DNA of 64,000 bases from the NCBI GenBank assembly GCA_014281115.1, contig JACONQ010000005.1, forward strand, positions 1,054,001 to 1,118,000. The letters run 5' to 3'. Made by a program: the position numbers and the translations under genes. Shown here in pieces: positions 1 through 10,978 of the stretch. This stretch comes from Laburnicola sp. R22_1 (lineage: Eukaryota; Ascomycota; Dothideomycetes; Pleosporales; Didymosphaeriaceae). Position 1 is the first letter of the stretch, and every line of letters starts with the position of its first letter. The notes under the pieces are model-generated. The model worked only from the letters and a program-made list of their open reading frames with translations, was not told where the DNA came from and made no database searches.

Positions 1-1
1 T

Positions 2-343
2 CAATTCGGTATCAAGGGCTGGAATGGTATCTTCGACTCTGAGCTTGGGCGCTGGTGTGCGGGTGAGGACCCAAATATGGGTACGTCGTACGTCCGGTCG
101 TCAGCTTCTATGAAGGGAAAGGAAAGGGTGTGTTTGGTGAGCCAGCCGCCGTTATTTGCGCACCATCATCCGATGGACGGTGAGAGCGACATTGGGGGCT
201 TGGGCGGCGGGTATGCGACAAAGTTCGAGACGAAGTATTTGCGGCTCAGCGTGAGGATGAATTTGGAGCGGATTGTGCAGGGTTTCCGGGCGAAGAAGTT
301 GGTGGATCAGTGGCCGGATGAGGGAGGGCATGTTGTTCGTTAG
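2..343 (+). CDS. 3' end of an unrecognised protein gene (partial)
   Basis: An open frame enters from the left edge at base 2 and runs to a TAG at 341-343, giving the last 113 residues of a protein whose start lies outside the window. The visible part is rich in Gly, Trp and His: it contains GWNGIFDSELGRWC near its start, a His triplet followed by PMDGESD, then a basic Leu/Val-rich stretch ending in DQWPDEGGHVVR. I do not recognise the family. Codon use looks like the other genes of the window, and no intron signal is needed to keep the frame open. The first ATG is at 77, but the frame is open and protein-like before it, so a truncated longer gene is more likely than a short gene starting there. 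Confidence 0.45.
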   Translation, partial: QFGIKGWNGIFDSELGRWCAGEDPNMGTSYVRSSASMKGKERVCLVSQPPLFAHHHPMDGESDIGGLGGGYATKFETKYLRLSVRMNLERIVQGFRAKKLVDQWPDEGGHVVR

Positions 344-1047
344 GAACAGTTAGGGCAAGGCTGCGAGGGATTAGTATGCGATTCATGATATCTGGCTATT
401 TTGACTATGTACCGTTGCCAGGACAGCTTTAGCGCGCAGCTTCAGTCTGAGACGTCTTATCTTATCGAGAGCGAAATCATCGCTGCCCGGCACAGCAAAC
501 CTATGCCCTCGTGTATATCAACAAACACAGTGCCGTAGCACCAGCCCACCAGCAACGCGAGTCGCGAGTCCCTCCCAGAAGCACATACACGCTCCAGACC
601 GATCGACTTCTTCTTTAAGTGCTCAGCATCGCTAAGTAACTCCATGAAAAAGGACAAAGACACGGCGCGACAGCCTGAAGTAGCATGAGCAAACCCAGCA
701 AGAGGAGGCTCGCAATTCTATGCATCTCAATAACGAACAGCCGTTTTCAAAAGTCAATATCAAAACAGTTGCATAGAAGAAACTACATAAAACGACAGTA
801 TGCATTAGAGGGCTAGTATCACCTCATCCGTCAAACAATCTACAATTCCCAGTTTTCCGCATCCCATCTTCCGTTTTCGAGTTTCAAGAAGTCAGCTCCG
901 GTTTACACCCGCTAAGCACCAAAGCGGTGATAGCGCGAAGCTAAAAGAAGCTAGCGGCTGGCTTGCAGAGCTTTCCAGTGAAAGTGAAGAGTGAATGAAC
1001 AAGTATAATTGCGCTTTTTTTAGAGAAATATGCATCGAACAATAAAA
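344..1047. other. intergenic, nothing recognised
   Basis: No convincing gene. Short open frames on the minus strand (about 457-663) lack any recognisable motif and have no intron or promoter support. The stretch is the 3' flank of the partial gene and the 5' flank of the tRNA. Confidence 0.6.
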
Positions 1048-1152
1048 GCTTCCTTGGTGTAGTTGGTTATCACGTGGGTCTCATATCAATCATATGATCT
1101 AGCTTCGCCTAGAGCAATCCCAAGGCCGCCAGTTCGAGTCTGGCAGGGAGCA
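1048..1152 (+). tRNA. tRNA-Met (CAT), elongator type, with a 31-nt intron
   Basis: The acceptor arms GCTTCCT (1048-1054) and AGGGAGC (1145-1151) pair over 7 bp with discriminator A at 1152. The T arm is GCCAG-TTCGAGT-CTGGC and the D arm carries AGTTGG. The anticodon loop CTCATA places CAT at 1082-1084. The anticodon stem TGGG pairs with CCCA only if bases 1086-1116 are removed, which is the canonical intron position one base 3' of the anticodon (between 37 and 38). The loop then reads CTCATAA, with the T31-T39 mismatch seen in elongator Met tRNAs. It is followed by a T7 run, the Pol III terminator. Intron-bearing tRNA-Met is common in filamentous ascomycetes. Confidence 0.93.
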
Positions 1153-1164
1153 TCAGTTCAGTTC

Positions 1165-1171
1165 TTTTTTT
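1165..1171 (+). terminator. Pol III terminator of tRNA-Met
   Basis: A run of seven T residues begins 13 bases after the tRNA 3' end, a standard RNA polymerase III stop signal. Confidence 0.85.
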
Positions 1172-2190
1172 GGCTTGAAGGTAGAGCTTTTTGGCCTCCA
1201 TCTCTTGTCTAAACCCGCAGACGAAGATATAAAGGATGAAGCTAGGAGCGATCTGTTTGTTTTTGTTTTGTTAAATAATGGATAACTGGCCAGGACATGT
1301 GTGTAATGCTGTCATTGTGTTACTATAGTTTACTTAAGAAGTAAAGATGTCCTAATTGTGACGCTTAACTTATGGCCGCAAGTCTCGCAAGTGACCTCTA
1401 ACAATATTATACCCAGGTCCTATAGGCGTGAATATAAAGAGCAGATGTGTTAGGAGAAGTATCGGAGTAAAGCACGAGACAAAGCTACCCCTTCTCAAAG
1501 TGAATGTAGAGCATGGTTTCGCTTGGCTCTCCTCACCCCCCTAAAACTTAACTAAAATTAACTTTAATAGCTAATGTAATAGCTTTCTATATAGCTGTTA
1601 GATATCAGGTCACTGGAAATCACTGTGATTTTACTGTAAAATCCAGTAGTCACGTGCGTTCGATCACATGGTCTCCTTATGACGACAGTTAGTGTAACTT
1701 AAAGTAATTTCACTGTGAGATCACTGTGAAATACATAAAGGAGACTGGCGTACTACTGTTATACTACTCCGCACTATTACTAGTGCGTCTTAGCACTAGA
1801 TAGATATTGCGTACGATAGCTAAGCTTCTCCGAGAGAGATGACTCGACAATCAATTCATCATCAAATCCATTACTTTCATCTCATCTTATCAAAGATACT
1901 TACGTATCTAATAATAGCTAACTCTACTAGTATAAAATATCTACTATATATTCTTATTATTAATAAAAATAGTAACTTTACTAAATTTTATATATATATA
2001 CTATTACTTATAGTTACTATAATACTAACTAGTCTATAGGCTTTACCTTACGCTGCCTATAATACTAATACTAATTATAATAATAACTACTAATACTACT
2101 TTACAAAGAATATTTATAGTTACTACTATTACTAAATAGAGTAGTATCACGCCTACTTTAACTATAGTATTAATAAACTTAATACTAATA
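1172..2190. other. intergenic grading into an AT-rich, RIP-like tract
   Basis: No gene is seen. From about 1540, and strongly from 1840, the sequence becomes very rich in TA, with long runs of TACTA/TAATA and almost no C or G, ending at the TA target site (2189-2190) of transposon A. The only open frame here (1839-2039) is low-complexity Ile/Leu/Asn and is a composition artefact. The bases just past C on the other side of the stack (16243-16385) have the same composition. I infer that the transposons landed in an older, RIP-degraded AT block. Confidence 0.6.
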
Positions 2191-4056
2191 ACGTGGTTTA
2201 CCAGCGAGTGATCCACACTAGTGAGCGCGCCACCTTTGCCAAGACCCCACCATCACCAACAATACCATTATAATACAACTACCTACCATGTCTTCTAAGC
2301 CATCTAATAAAGCTCGGTTACTTATTACTATTAGAGCTATTAAACAAGACCTAAATCTTACAGAGCGAGCAGCAGCAGGGCTGTATAACGTTAATTGCAG
2401 AACGCTTAATTAAAGACGCAACAGAACAACTGCACAACGCGATAACCCACCTAAATTAAAGAATTTTACTCTCCTTAAGGAGCAGGCGCTTGTTAATTGT
2501 ATAATTAAGCTAGACACGCGTGGATTCCCTCCTATAAAGCTTATAATCCGCACAATGGCCAATTTACTACGTTTACAGAGAGGAAAGCCACCTATTAGCA
2601 TTAACTAGACAGACAGGTTTATTAAGCGCAGACGTAAAGTTAAAACGCGTTAGTCTTAGTTATACAACAACTAGAGGGCACAATAGAAAGATCCTAAGGT
2701 TATAAACGCGTGGTTTAAGCTTGTAGAGGGCATCAAAGTCAAGTATGGCATTATAGATAAGGACACCTACAACTTTAATAAATTAGGCTTCCTAATAGGG
2801 GTTATAGGGTCTTAGCTTATGGTTATAGTATTAGAGAGGCGTGCGAAACCTAAATTAATACAGCCAGGCGATCGCTAGTGGATTACAGTGATTTAGGGTA
2901 TCTGCGCTGCTAGATGGGCAATTCCTCCCTTTATTATCTACGCCGGCAAGCGTTACATCTCTACCTAGTACGAAGACGCGTTAATTCCTAGCGATTGAGT
3001 AATCGCTGTTAGCAAGAACAGCTAGACAAATAACGAGCTTAGTATTGCGTGGTTAAAACACTTTAACGCGCATACAAAGGGACGCGCTAAAGGAACCTAT
3101 TAGCTGCTAGTTATTAATAGCTATAAGAGCTATAACTTAATTAAGTTCCAGGATTACTATAAGGAATATAAGATTATTACTCTCTGTATGCCACCATATT
3201 TGTCACACCTGCTGCAGCTGTTAGATGTGGGCTGTTTCTTCCCACTAAAGAAGGCATATAGTGCTAAGATCTTGGGCTTAGCGCGTTAGCTAATAACCCA
3301 CATTATAAAGATTAAGTTCCTCCCAGCCTTTAAAACCGCGTTTTTAAAGGTTTTCTCTACAGAGATAATTAAGAGTAGTTTTTGCGGTACTGGGCTAGTC
3401 CCATTAAATCCAGAGGAGGTGTTGCAGCACCTTAACATTCGCATCCGTACACCTAGTCTGCCTATTAAAGAGCCTACCACCTAGAAGTCTAAAACACCAA
3501 GTAACCTACGCGAATTTGAGACGCAATTAACACTAGTTCGCAAGAGAATTAGAGATCACTTTAATTTATCACTAACTTCAACTATGCAGGTGCTTAAGAA
3601 GCTTAAAAAAGGCGCTCTAAGTGCAATGCATAGTTAAGTACTAGTGTTAGATAAAATTACAGGCCTTTGCAAGATAATTAAGGAGACTACAAGGCAAAAA
3701 TCGCGTAAAAGGAGGTATATCCAGTATTAGGGATCACTTACAGTAGCAGAGGGATCTTAGCTAGCCACTCCTAAGGACGCTAGTGGACAGAAGAAGGGTA
3801 AACAGTCGTCAGGTACTAGTCGCGCTGCAATAGGGCTATCAACTCAACAGCGTTGTGGCATCTGTAGGCAACCTAGACATAATACGCAAACCTGCCAGAG
3901 AGTTAAAGAGGAAGAATCTAAATCAGATGCATTAACTTAGTATATATTTTCAAGTAGTGTTGCGACGCAGTCTGATAATAAATGAAATGGTTTGGTGGGG
4001 TCTTGGCAAAGGTGGCGCGCTCACTAGTGTGTGGGTCACTCGCTGGTGAACCACGT
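2191..4056 (+). mobile_element. Transposon A, Fot1/pogo-like (DDE_1) TIR element
   Basis: The 1866-bp element is bounded by inverted repeats of about 65 bp, beginning ACGTGGTTYACCAGCGAGTG and ending in the block CTTTGCCAAGACCCCACC. The repeats differ by a few transitions and a 2-bp indel. TA flanks both ends (2189-2190 and 4057-4058), the target duplication expected of pogo/Tc1-type elements. The inner TIR block is shared with element C, and the encoded transposases match in layout, so A and C are relatives. It carries one degenerate transposase gene on the plus strand. The 42 bases between A and B (4057-4098) are AT-rich host sequence. Confidence 0.9.
2288..3940 (+). pseudogene. Transposase of element A, RIP-inactivated
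   Basis: A single reading frame from ATG at 2288 to TAG at 3938 encodes a pogo/Fot1-type transposase of about 550 residues but is interrupted by many TAG and TAA codons, mostly where Trp or Gln is expected. Recognisable parts in order: an N-terminal psq/HTH region with ERAAAGLYNV; a YNFNKLGF segment where the first catalytic Asp (FDK in relatives) reads Asn; the segment LLVINSYKSY at the second catalytic site, with Asn for Asp; HLLQLLDVGCFFPLKKAY with the third Asp; and a C-terminal zinc knuckle CGICRQPRHNTQTC. No net frameshift is needed. Nonsense changes fit TGG to TAG and CAA to TAA transitions at TpG/CpA, the signature of repeat-induced point mutation. It is non-functional. Confidence 0.85.
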
Positions 4057-4098
4057 TATAACTTTTATTTTAAAAAAGTAATAATAAAAGAATATATA

Positions 4099-5888
4099 AG
4101 CTAGCGCATATAGTGTCCGAACACATAGGGTTTCCGAACACCGCGCCACAACACCACACCTGCAGAAAACACGCGATATCTCTCCACAACGCTCATCAAT
4201 ATGGACGCCCGCGAGGTTGCTATACAATCCGCTATCAACGATCTTAATACAGGTCTTTATACTAGCCAGCGCGCCGCTGCAAAGGCGTATGGTATCCCTT
4301 TGTCAACGCTGCACGGTCGACTACGTGGCGCAACAAACAGCGCACTCAGCCATCAGCATCAACAGCGGCTGACTCCTCTACAGGAGGATTTTCTGGTAGA
4401 CTAGATCCTCGAAGAAGACGCACGCGCCTGCCCTCCCTCACACGCTCGCGCGCGAGAAATAGCGAATCGAATTCTGCGTATGAATGGCGACAACCAGCCT
4501 GTTGGCAAGCTCTAGCTCTCACACTTCCTCCGGCGCCAGCCACGCGTTGCCTCTGTAGTTGGCAGAAAGCTAGAGGCTTAGAGAGCTGATGCAGCAACAC
4601 CAGAGCAGCTACGCGCGTTCCTAGAGCTCTATAAGCAGACTCAACAGCAGCTCAACATACAGGCGGAGAATACATATAATATAGATAAGACTGGCGTTGC
4701 TCTAGGGGTATGTACTAACACTAGAGTACTCTCTAGTAGTTAGAAAAAGAAGGCTTATATTCGGTCTCCAGAGAATCGCGAGTGGGTCTCTATAATCGAG
4801 TGCGTATTAGCGACAGGGCAGAAACTACGCTGCGCAGTCATCTTCAAAGGCCAGAGCCTACAGACTACCTAGTTCCCAGCCAAATCTGTGCCTAGCTAGC
4901 TCTATACAACCTCTAAGAACAGATAGATGTCGAAAGCGATAGGTGCTGAGTGGCTACAGCGTATATTCATACCTAAGACGGCTATAGGTGATAGCTAGTA
5001 CCGCCTTCTTATCCTCGACGGTCACGGCAGCCATATTAATATAGACTTCCTTTGGCTCTGCAAGCAGCATCGAATCGAGCCCCTATACCTACTTGCGCAT
5101 ACCTCGCACGTCCTACAGCCTCTAGATCTCGCTCCTTTCTCTGTGATCAAGTCTAGTTACAGACGTCAGATCCAGGAGCTCGCATCACTCAACGACGCTG
5201 CGCCTGTTAAAAAGGAGCGCTTTATCACCTGCTATCATCAAGCTAGGGAGGAAGGCTTCACAGAGCGTGTGATTCGAGCTAGCTGGCAGGCATCTGGTAT
5301 CTGCCCATTCAACATCAATCACGTGCTCAGCTCGTCGCAGGTCTCTCAGAGGCCTACTACGCCTACACGTCAGCAGCAGCCTCAGCAGCAGCTCCAGAGC
5401 TTCCTCTCGACTCCCCAGGGCCCTCACGATCTCTATATAGCGCAGCGCAGCGTCCAGAGCGTCGAGAATCTAGGTCGTACGACCCGGCTGCTCCTACAGA
5501 AAGCAGGTAAGGCTCTAGCAGCTGCAAATACTAGAGCTGCAGGCCTAGAAGCAGAGAAAAGACGCCTTAAGCAGCAGCTAGAGATATCTACCTCTCAGCG
5601 TCAGCGTAAGCGCGTTCGAGTAGACCCAAATCAACGCTTTGCAGAGGTAGAGAGTATCAGGGAGGCTATGCGCGCAGCTAAGGCTTCAGCAGTCCAACCA
5701 CGTAGATCTACTATATCAAGCACCTCAGAAATAGCTGCTATAGCTACAGCAGCTGCAGCGCTTAAATCTATGTGTAGTCAATGGCAATTATAAGTAGCGT
5801 TGCTGAGATATCGCGTGTTTTCTGCAGGTGTGGTGTTGTGGCGCGGTGTTCGGAAACCCTATGTGTTCGGACACTATATGCGCTAGCT
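4099..5888 (+). mobile_element. Transposon B, Fot1/pogo-like TIR element
   Basis: This is a 1790-bp element with near-perfect inverted repeats of about 84 bp, starting AGCTAGCGCATATAGTGTCC and reaching the block ACACGCGATATCTC. TA flanks it at 4097-4098 and 5889-5890. The right TA is also the left TA of element C, so the two elements touch with one shared dinucleotide. The long, almost identical repeats suggest a fairly recent insertion compared with its damaged gene. It encodes one transposase on the plus strand. Confidence 0.9.
4201..5793 (+). pseudogene. Transposase of element B, RIP-inactivated
   Basis: One frame from ATG 4201 to TAA 5791 encodes about 530 residues with several TAG codons at expected Trp or Gln positions (first at 4402). 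The N-terminus has a helix-turn-helix DNA-binding region (QRAAAKAYGIPLSTLHGRL). All three catalytic acidic sites remain: NIDKTGVALG, LLILDGHGSHIN and HVLQPLDLAPF, the DDD arrangement of pogo/Fot1. The last 216 residues (5143-5793) are uninterrupted and end in a Gln-rich linker and a basic coiled coil (EKRRLKQQLE). It lacks the CCHC knuckle of A and C. Stop codons without net frameshift point to RIP. Confidence 0.85.
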
Positions 5889-6029
5889 TAACGTACTTTG
5901 CACTCGAGTCGGACACTTTGCCAAGACCCCACCAAGTTCTGTACTATTCACGATAATATAGAGTCAACATGAACTATTTTCGATAGTCTAAATAGGCTAA
6001 ACTATTCAGAATCTACTTCTATAAGCTGT

Positions 6030-6302
6030 CTACAGGTTTTTTTTATTGTGCCCAGGCTTGCCGCAGCGTCCATAGCGCTGTTGAGCGGATTCGCCTCTTT
6101 TAGTGCGCACCCTCTTCTTTGCCTTCTTGCCATCACTACGCACCCCAAAGTCCTTTAGAGTAGCCAGTCGCTGGCCCTCTTTAACTGTAAGGACTCCTTC
6201 TTGCTGCAATCGCTTTCTTTTATATAATTTACGTCGTGTGGCGGCCTCATTAGCAGCTTGAAGTTTGGCGTTGCGTTTGGTTATTAATACCAAAGAATGC
6301 CC
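6030..6302 (-). pseudogene. Transposase of element C, C-terminal fragment
   Basis: Read on the minus strand, this is the tail of the C transposase, separated from its front (14817-16167) by inserted elements D, E and G. It encodes a basic coiled region (ITKRNAKLQAANEAATRR) and ends with a zinc knuckle of form CGRCGKPGHNKKN that has lost its final Cys, then TAG at 6030-6032. The same region of element A carries the complete knuckle. Joining 14817 to 6302 with a single TA gives continuous codons (KGAKMIGHSLVLITK), which shows that the insertion point lay inside this gene. Confidence 0.85.
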
Positions 6303-6304
6303 TA

Positions 6305-8465
6305 ACGTAAGCGATCACCGGATGCACGCTATCACCGGATGCACGGTCTCCTGCACACGAACCCCTCGTACGAAAACCCCAATATCAACCGATTAAGACG
6401 ACGGATAATCTTCAAGTTTTGGATACAAAGTAAAGAAAGCTATGCGAAAACGAATATTTATTTATCTAATCCTGAAACCTTAAGGGGAGCGTGATCTGCC
6501 GCCCATTTCGTCCAACTACTGATTTCTGCCTCTTGGAGCATTCCACCACGGTATCCTCTCTTTTCCGCTTCTGAGGTTTCTTTTCTTCCTTTTGATAATC
6601 CTTTTGAAGCTAATTTTCCTGCCGGATTTGTTTATTTACTTGCTGTCGTACAAGATGTTCTTCTTTTTCGCGTTCCTTTTGTTGCAGTTTTTCTTCCCGG
6701 GCCTTCCTTCTCTCCTCCCTTCTCTTAAGAGCCTCCTGTGCCTTTCTCTCCTTCTCGGTGGCCCGATTCCGGCGTCTCTCTTCAGCTTCGGCCTTTTCGA
6801 GTTGTTTCTGCCGCTCCAGCTCATTCATACGGCTTCGTACGGCAGCAACTTTAGCGGGAGAGAAGAACTGGGCCTCTCCAGGCTGTTCTTGGTCAAAAGT
6901 CTAGCCGGCTTCCCTCTTTTCCGCCCTTTTTCTCATTAACAAGTGCCGTACGAAGCCCTTAGTTTTCATGTTTAAGTATTTCGTTTCGTATTGCTAGTTT
7001 TTCGCTGGCGCGAATAATTAAATCTATCCCAAGATTGACATCCTCTTTCTCCTTGGAGATCGCCTTTACCGCACGACGGAGACCTCGTACAGAGCCTGGG
7101 GTAATATGCTTCCTTTCGCTATCGCTTATAATGGGTGACGGGGTCTCCCTTGTAATCTTCTGAAGTACCTTGCTCTGATCTATGGGGTATATTCCTAGAG
7201 TAGCAAAAGCGGATCGAATATTCTTAACCGTTAACGCCGAATTCCACGCTGTACGAAAGAGAGTCCAAAAGTTTCGTTTTGTTACTCGAGAGAATCCATG
7301 GCTTGACTGAATAAGCCGGTCAATTTCTTTTGAATATGCGGTAGAAAGCGGAGAGAAGATTCCAACGTCAAGGGGCTGTAATCGGTGCGTTGAATGCGGC
7401 GGTAAAATTGCGAGAATAATGTCATGTTGGTTACAAAAGTCAATAAACCGAAGATTAACATGACTCGAGTGACCGTCCACAAGAAGAAGTCGTTTCGATT
7501 TGCCAGCTTTTTCCCTCGTACGAGGCTCAAATATCTTTGAAAGCCAGGACATCCCAAGTTCATCGTTCGTCCAGCCCTTCTTTGAGACTGCAAAGTATGC
7601 ATCGTCCGATGAGCCATCGAAATCTTCTAACCAAGTGTCTTGGAGGTCATGTGAATCGCCTTGATAGATTAAGGCCGGTGGGAGCGCTGTTCCGTCGGCA
7701 CAGATTGCTGCAAGAAGGGATATAAACTCCCAACTACCATCTTGATTTGATCCAAGAATTTTCTTCTTCCGAAGTTGCAGGGTCGATACAATTCTTTTCA
7801 TCGTACGACATAGGCCAAGAAGAAATCCTTTTTCGTCAAAATTGTATATGTTTGAATGGCGAATGCGGTACTTTCTGATCTTTTCATCAAGCTAGATGGG
7901 AGAAGTAAGCACATGCCTTCGGGTTTCGGATTCCAGAGGAACTAAAGAAGGGAGAAGTCGTACACCTCGATAGAAATGCTCAAAGTATACAGAATTATCG
8001 GCTACCTTACGGGTTTGGTCGATTCCACAAAGATAAACACTTTTAATCTCGTTTTTGTGCCGCTGGCAGAATCGGCGAACCCAGCATTGTCCGATCGGCT
8101 TTCGTACGATCTCCACAATCAAATTTTCTAGGATTTGAGGGGTTGGCGGCATTCCCCAGTCCAAAAGATCGGAGATATGCTGTAGAAGAACTTCTTCTTA
8201 AGCGTCTGTGAGAAGCTTGTGGTGAGTTGAGTTGGCTTCTTAATTTGAGGTCGTTTTCCCTTTAAAGCGGCGCATGAGCGTCGTACGATCTAGATTGTAT
8301 TTTTTAGCGGTGGCAGCAAAATTAACAACTTTTTGCGATTTCAAATCATCAATAGCTAGTTGAATATCGTCCTCGTTGATCATTTTATCAAATTTTGAAG
8401 ATGGGGGGTTTTGGTGTGGGAGACCGTGCATCCGGTGATAGCGTGCATCCGGTGATCGCTTACGT
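6305..8465 (-). mobile_element. Transposon D, Fot1/pogo-like TIR element inside C
   Basis: This 2161-bp element has inverted repeats of about 47 bp starting ACGTAAGCGATCACCGGATG. Each TIR contains the unit ATCACCGGATGCACG twice in direct orientation. TA lies at 6303-6304 (the target in C) and at 8466-8467, the latter shared with element E. It has one transposase gene on the minus strand. Several CGTACGA-type palindromes recur in the coding part. Of the seven elements it has the longest uninterrupted transposase core. Confidence 0.9.
6466..8431 (-). pseudogene. Transposase of element D, few stops, catalytic triad intact
   Basis: Read right to left. The N-terminal HTH (TAKKYNLDRTTLMRRFKGK, with a likely start at 8383 or 8431) is followed by TAA at the position of a Gln, then a CENP-B-like second DNA-binding region (QCWVRRFCQRHKNE). 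The catalytic core is NFDEKGFLLG, LLLVDGHSSHVN and RLQPLDVGIFSPL, so all three Asp are present. A 280-residue block (6959-7801) is fully open. Downstream a charged coiled coil (NELERQKQLEKAEAEERRR) leads to the family-typical end GRQITLPLRFQD at 6466. In-frame stops sit mainly at Gln codons (CAA/CAG to TAA/TAG), and the coiled coil may need one frame change near 6900. It is inactive as it stands but only lightly damaged. Confidence 0.82.
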
Positions 8466-8869
8466 TACCGTGCCCGTGCGCGTAACGACCCACGTCGCGT
8501 AACGACCCAGGAACACCAAAACACCAGACAAGCTCCAAACTTCAACGCGTCATAACTCCACCACCATAGCACCAATTGACGATGCGCTCGCAGCAATCGA
8601 ATCGCTTAAACCAGGAGAACAACTTATATACCGGAAAATTGCTCGCCAGTTTGGTGTACCGCACAGTACGCTGCGCCGAAGACACCAAGGCTGTCAGCGC
8701 CCACGGGAAGCTAAGCATCGCGATCAACAAGTACTCAGCCCACAACAAGAGTTAGGGCTCGTGAGCTATATTAAAGACCTTACAAAGAGAGGGCTGCCTC
8801 CTATAAGAGAGATAATACAAAATTTCGCATCCTTAACAGCCACAGAGCCCGTAAGCGACGCTTAGGTTA

Positions 8870-10978
8870 CCGTGGGTCACCACCTGGTGCACGGCCCCAC
8901 CTGGTGCACGGTTTCCAGATGCCCACACCCACAACTTTTGCAGCTGTAGAGTCGCATATATATTGTATTATCGCGAGATTTTTTAGTGGAGGGCTTTTAA
9001 GGACCTATTTGATTGATTGGTAACGATAAACTACGTGCGATACCTCTGTGGGAGGCGTACTTTGCGGGTGCGCGTGGCAGGGCCGGGTGTAGGCACCACA
9101 TCAACTACAGATGATATATCCACACCAACATCCTCTGTCTCCTCAGCGACTTGAGGAGGTAGTGCAAAGGCCTTTTGACGGCGTCTATTACCCTTTTTAG
9201 AGAATTGTATATCTTGTTGGAGTTGCTTTTTGGCTTCGCGCGCAATCCTAGCTTCTTCGCGCTGCACGGCCTTCTCGCGCTGTTCTTGAAGGCGTATTTC
9301 TTTGGCCACCTCTCTTATGCGCTGCCTCTCTTCAAGCATAGTAGCCTTCTCCTGCTTCTGCTGCTCCCTACGCTTGATCTCCTCAGACTTCTGTTGTTGT
9401 AGTAGCTGTTCGTCGGCATCCTTTTGTGCTTGGCGATCGCGGGCGTCCTTAACTTTAGATAGCGACCAGAATATAGCTCCACCATTATACTCCTGCGGTG
9501 CCTTAAGTAATAGAGGCCTGCCACGTTAACGGCGCTTCTTCTCATTGACAAAGGCCCCTCTGAGTCGCTCGTTTTCATGCTGGAGGAGCTGTTTTTGTAC
9601 AGCCATCACGTAAATCGTCTGGCTTAGCTGTTGGGAGCGTCGATCGTAGATATCCTCCACTACCTGGCGCAGTAATCGCTCAATCTTTCTCCAATCTGAA
9701 GCGCTGAGTACGGAAGTAGTACTATCGCTTGATGAGGGCCTCTCAGTCTCCTCTATTTTAAACTTCTTAAGTATAGCCTCTGGGTCTAACGGCGAAAGCC
9801 CTGTGACTTGAAAAGCCGTTGAGATCGTCTTTTCCTTAAACGTTGTATGCCAGGCCTTATAGAACAAGCGGAAGAAGTCTCTTTTTGTAATCGCGGAGAT
9901 GCCCTGGCAGCTATACATGAACTCGGAGAGCTCGTTTGAGTAGGCAGTTGATAGAGGCTGCAAGGTGTGGGTAGCGTGGGGAGGATAGATGACCAGAAGA
10001 ATCCGATTGTCGTCGCAAAACTTGATAAACTCCATCAATATATATAAGCCATAGCCGTTAAGGATGAGTAGACGATATGATCGTCTTGCCTTTGCTTTTG
10101 TTTCGCGATTGAACACCTGTTCAAGCCATGCGAGCCCTAGCTTGTTGTTGGTCCATCTACTGGGCGATGAGGCGAAGAAGGTTTTGTGCTCTGCAGGGTC
10201 GAAATCTTGAAGCTATAAGTCTTGTACCTTGCCAGAAACAGCCTGATAAATCAGCGCAGGCGTAAGATAGCTGCCGTCGGCGCAAATACAGGCTATCGTA
10301 GTTATCCACTCCCTATTGCTGTCCTAGAGTGCTTGTTTCACGCCTCCGTGATCATATCGATAGCGGGAGAACACGCGCTTCATTTTTAACAGCACACCAA
10401 TCAAGAAGCCCTTCTTATCCATATTGTAGATATTGCGAGCCTCGATATCGTACTGAGTTATCTTCTGGTCTAGGAGCTTAAAATATAGGGCGTATTTGAA
10501 GGCAGAGTCAGCTCTGTGGCGTGTGGAATCGATGCCGGATGCCCATCGAGATACAAGCTCAATGTGATGCCGCGCAATAAAGCGATCAACCCAGTTTTTC
10601 CTGGCTCTTTTCCTGCTATTTCTGCTGCGAAATTCCGTATCATCTCCCTTGTAGGTGGTAGCCCTCGTACACAGAGCTTATCAATATATTGTACGAGCTC
10701 AGTTTCCTGTGTAGAGTTGAGAAGGCGCATATTATCGACTTTCTCCGCATAGCTGCCGATAACCCCGCGGTGACGCTTCGACAGCAACGTTCGATCAACA
10801 CCGTACTTTTTCGCAGTCTGAGTATAATTAGGCTTCTCTCCAAGCTTCAGCGATTTGAACGACTCTAGGGCAGCCTCCATTGGGTGTATATTGGTGGTGT
10901 AAAGCGATTCTGAAAGTGCGGGAGATTTGGTGTTGGCCGTGCACGAGGTGGGGCCGTGCACGAGGTGGTGACCCACGG
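8870..10978 (-). mobile_element. Transposon F, Fot1/pogo-like, nested inside E
   Basis: This 2109-bp element has inverted repeats starting CCGTGGGTCACCACCTSGTG and containing the unit CCACCTSGTGCACGG twice. TA is at 8868-8869 and 10979-10980. It lies within the DNA-binding part of the E transposase, so it is the youngest insertion of this branch (F after E, E after C). It has one minus-strand transposase gene. Confidence 0.9.
9031..10880 (-). pseudogene. Transposase of element F, frameshifted and lacking third Asp
   Basis: Starts at ATG 10880 (MEAALESFKSLKLGEK) with the HTH TAKKYGVDRTLLSKRHRG. The frame breaks near 10603-10615 at an A5 run just before the conserved WVDRFIARHH segment; a one-base shift restores it. 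Beyond it are RWASGIDSTRHRADS, NMDKKGFLIG and LLILNGYG (second Asp reads Asn). The third site reads THTLQPLSTAYS, lacking the eight residues (Asp-Val-x-x-Phe-Lys-Pro-Leu type) found in relatives, so the third catalytic Asp is deleted. The end (9031-9339) is a charged coil finishing RKVRLPQRYRT. Stops interrupt it elsewhere. It is non-functional independent of RIP. Confidence 0.82.

Noticed and set aside
1839..2039. 66-codon Ile/Leu-rich frame
   Set aside because: Product of extreme AT composition in a RIP-like tract.
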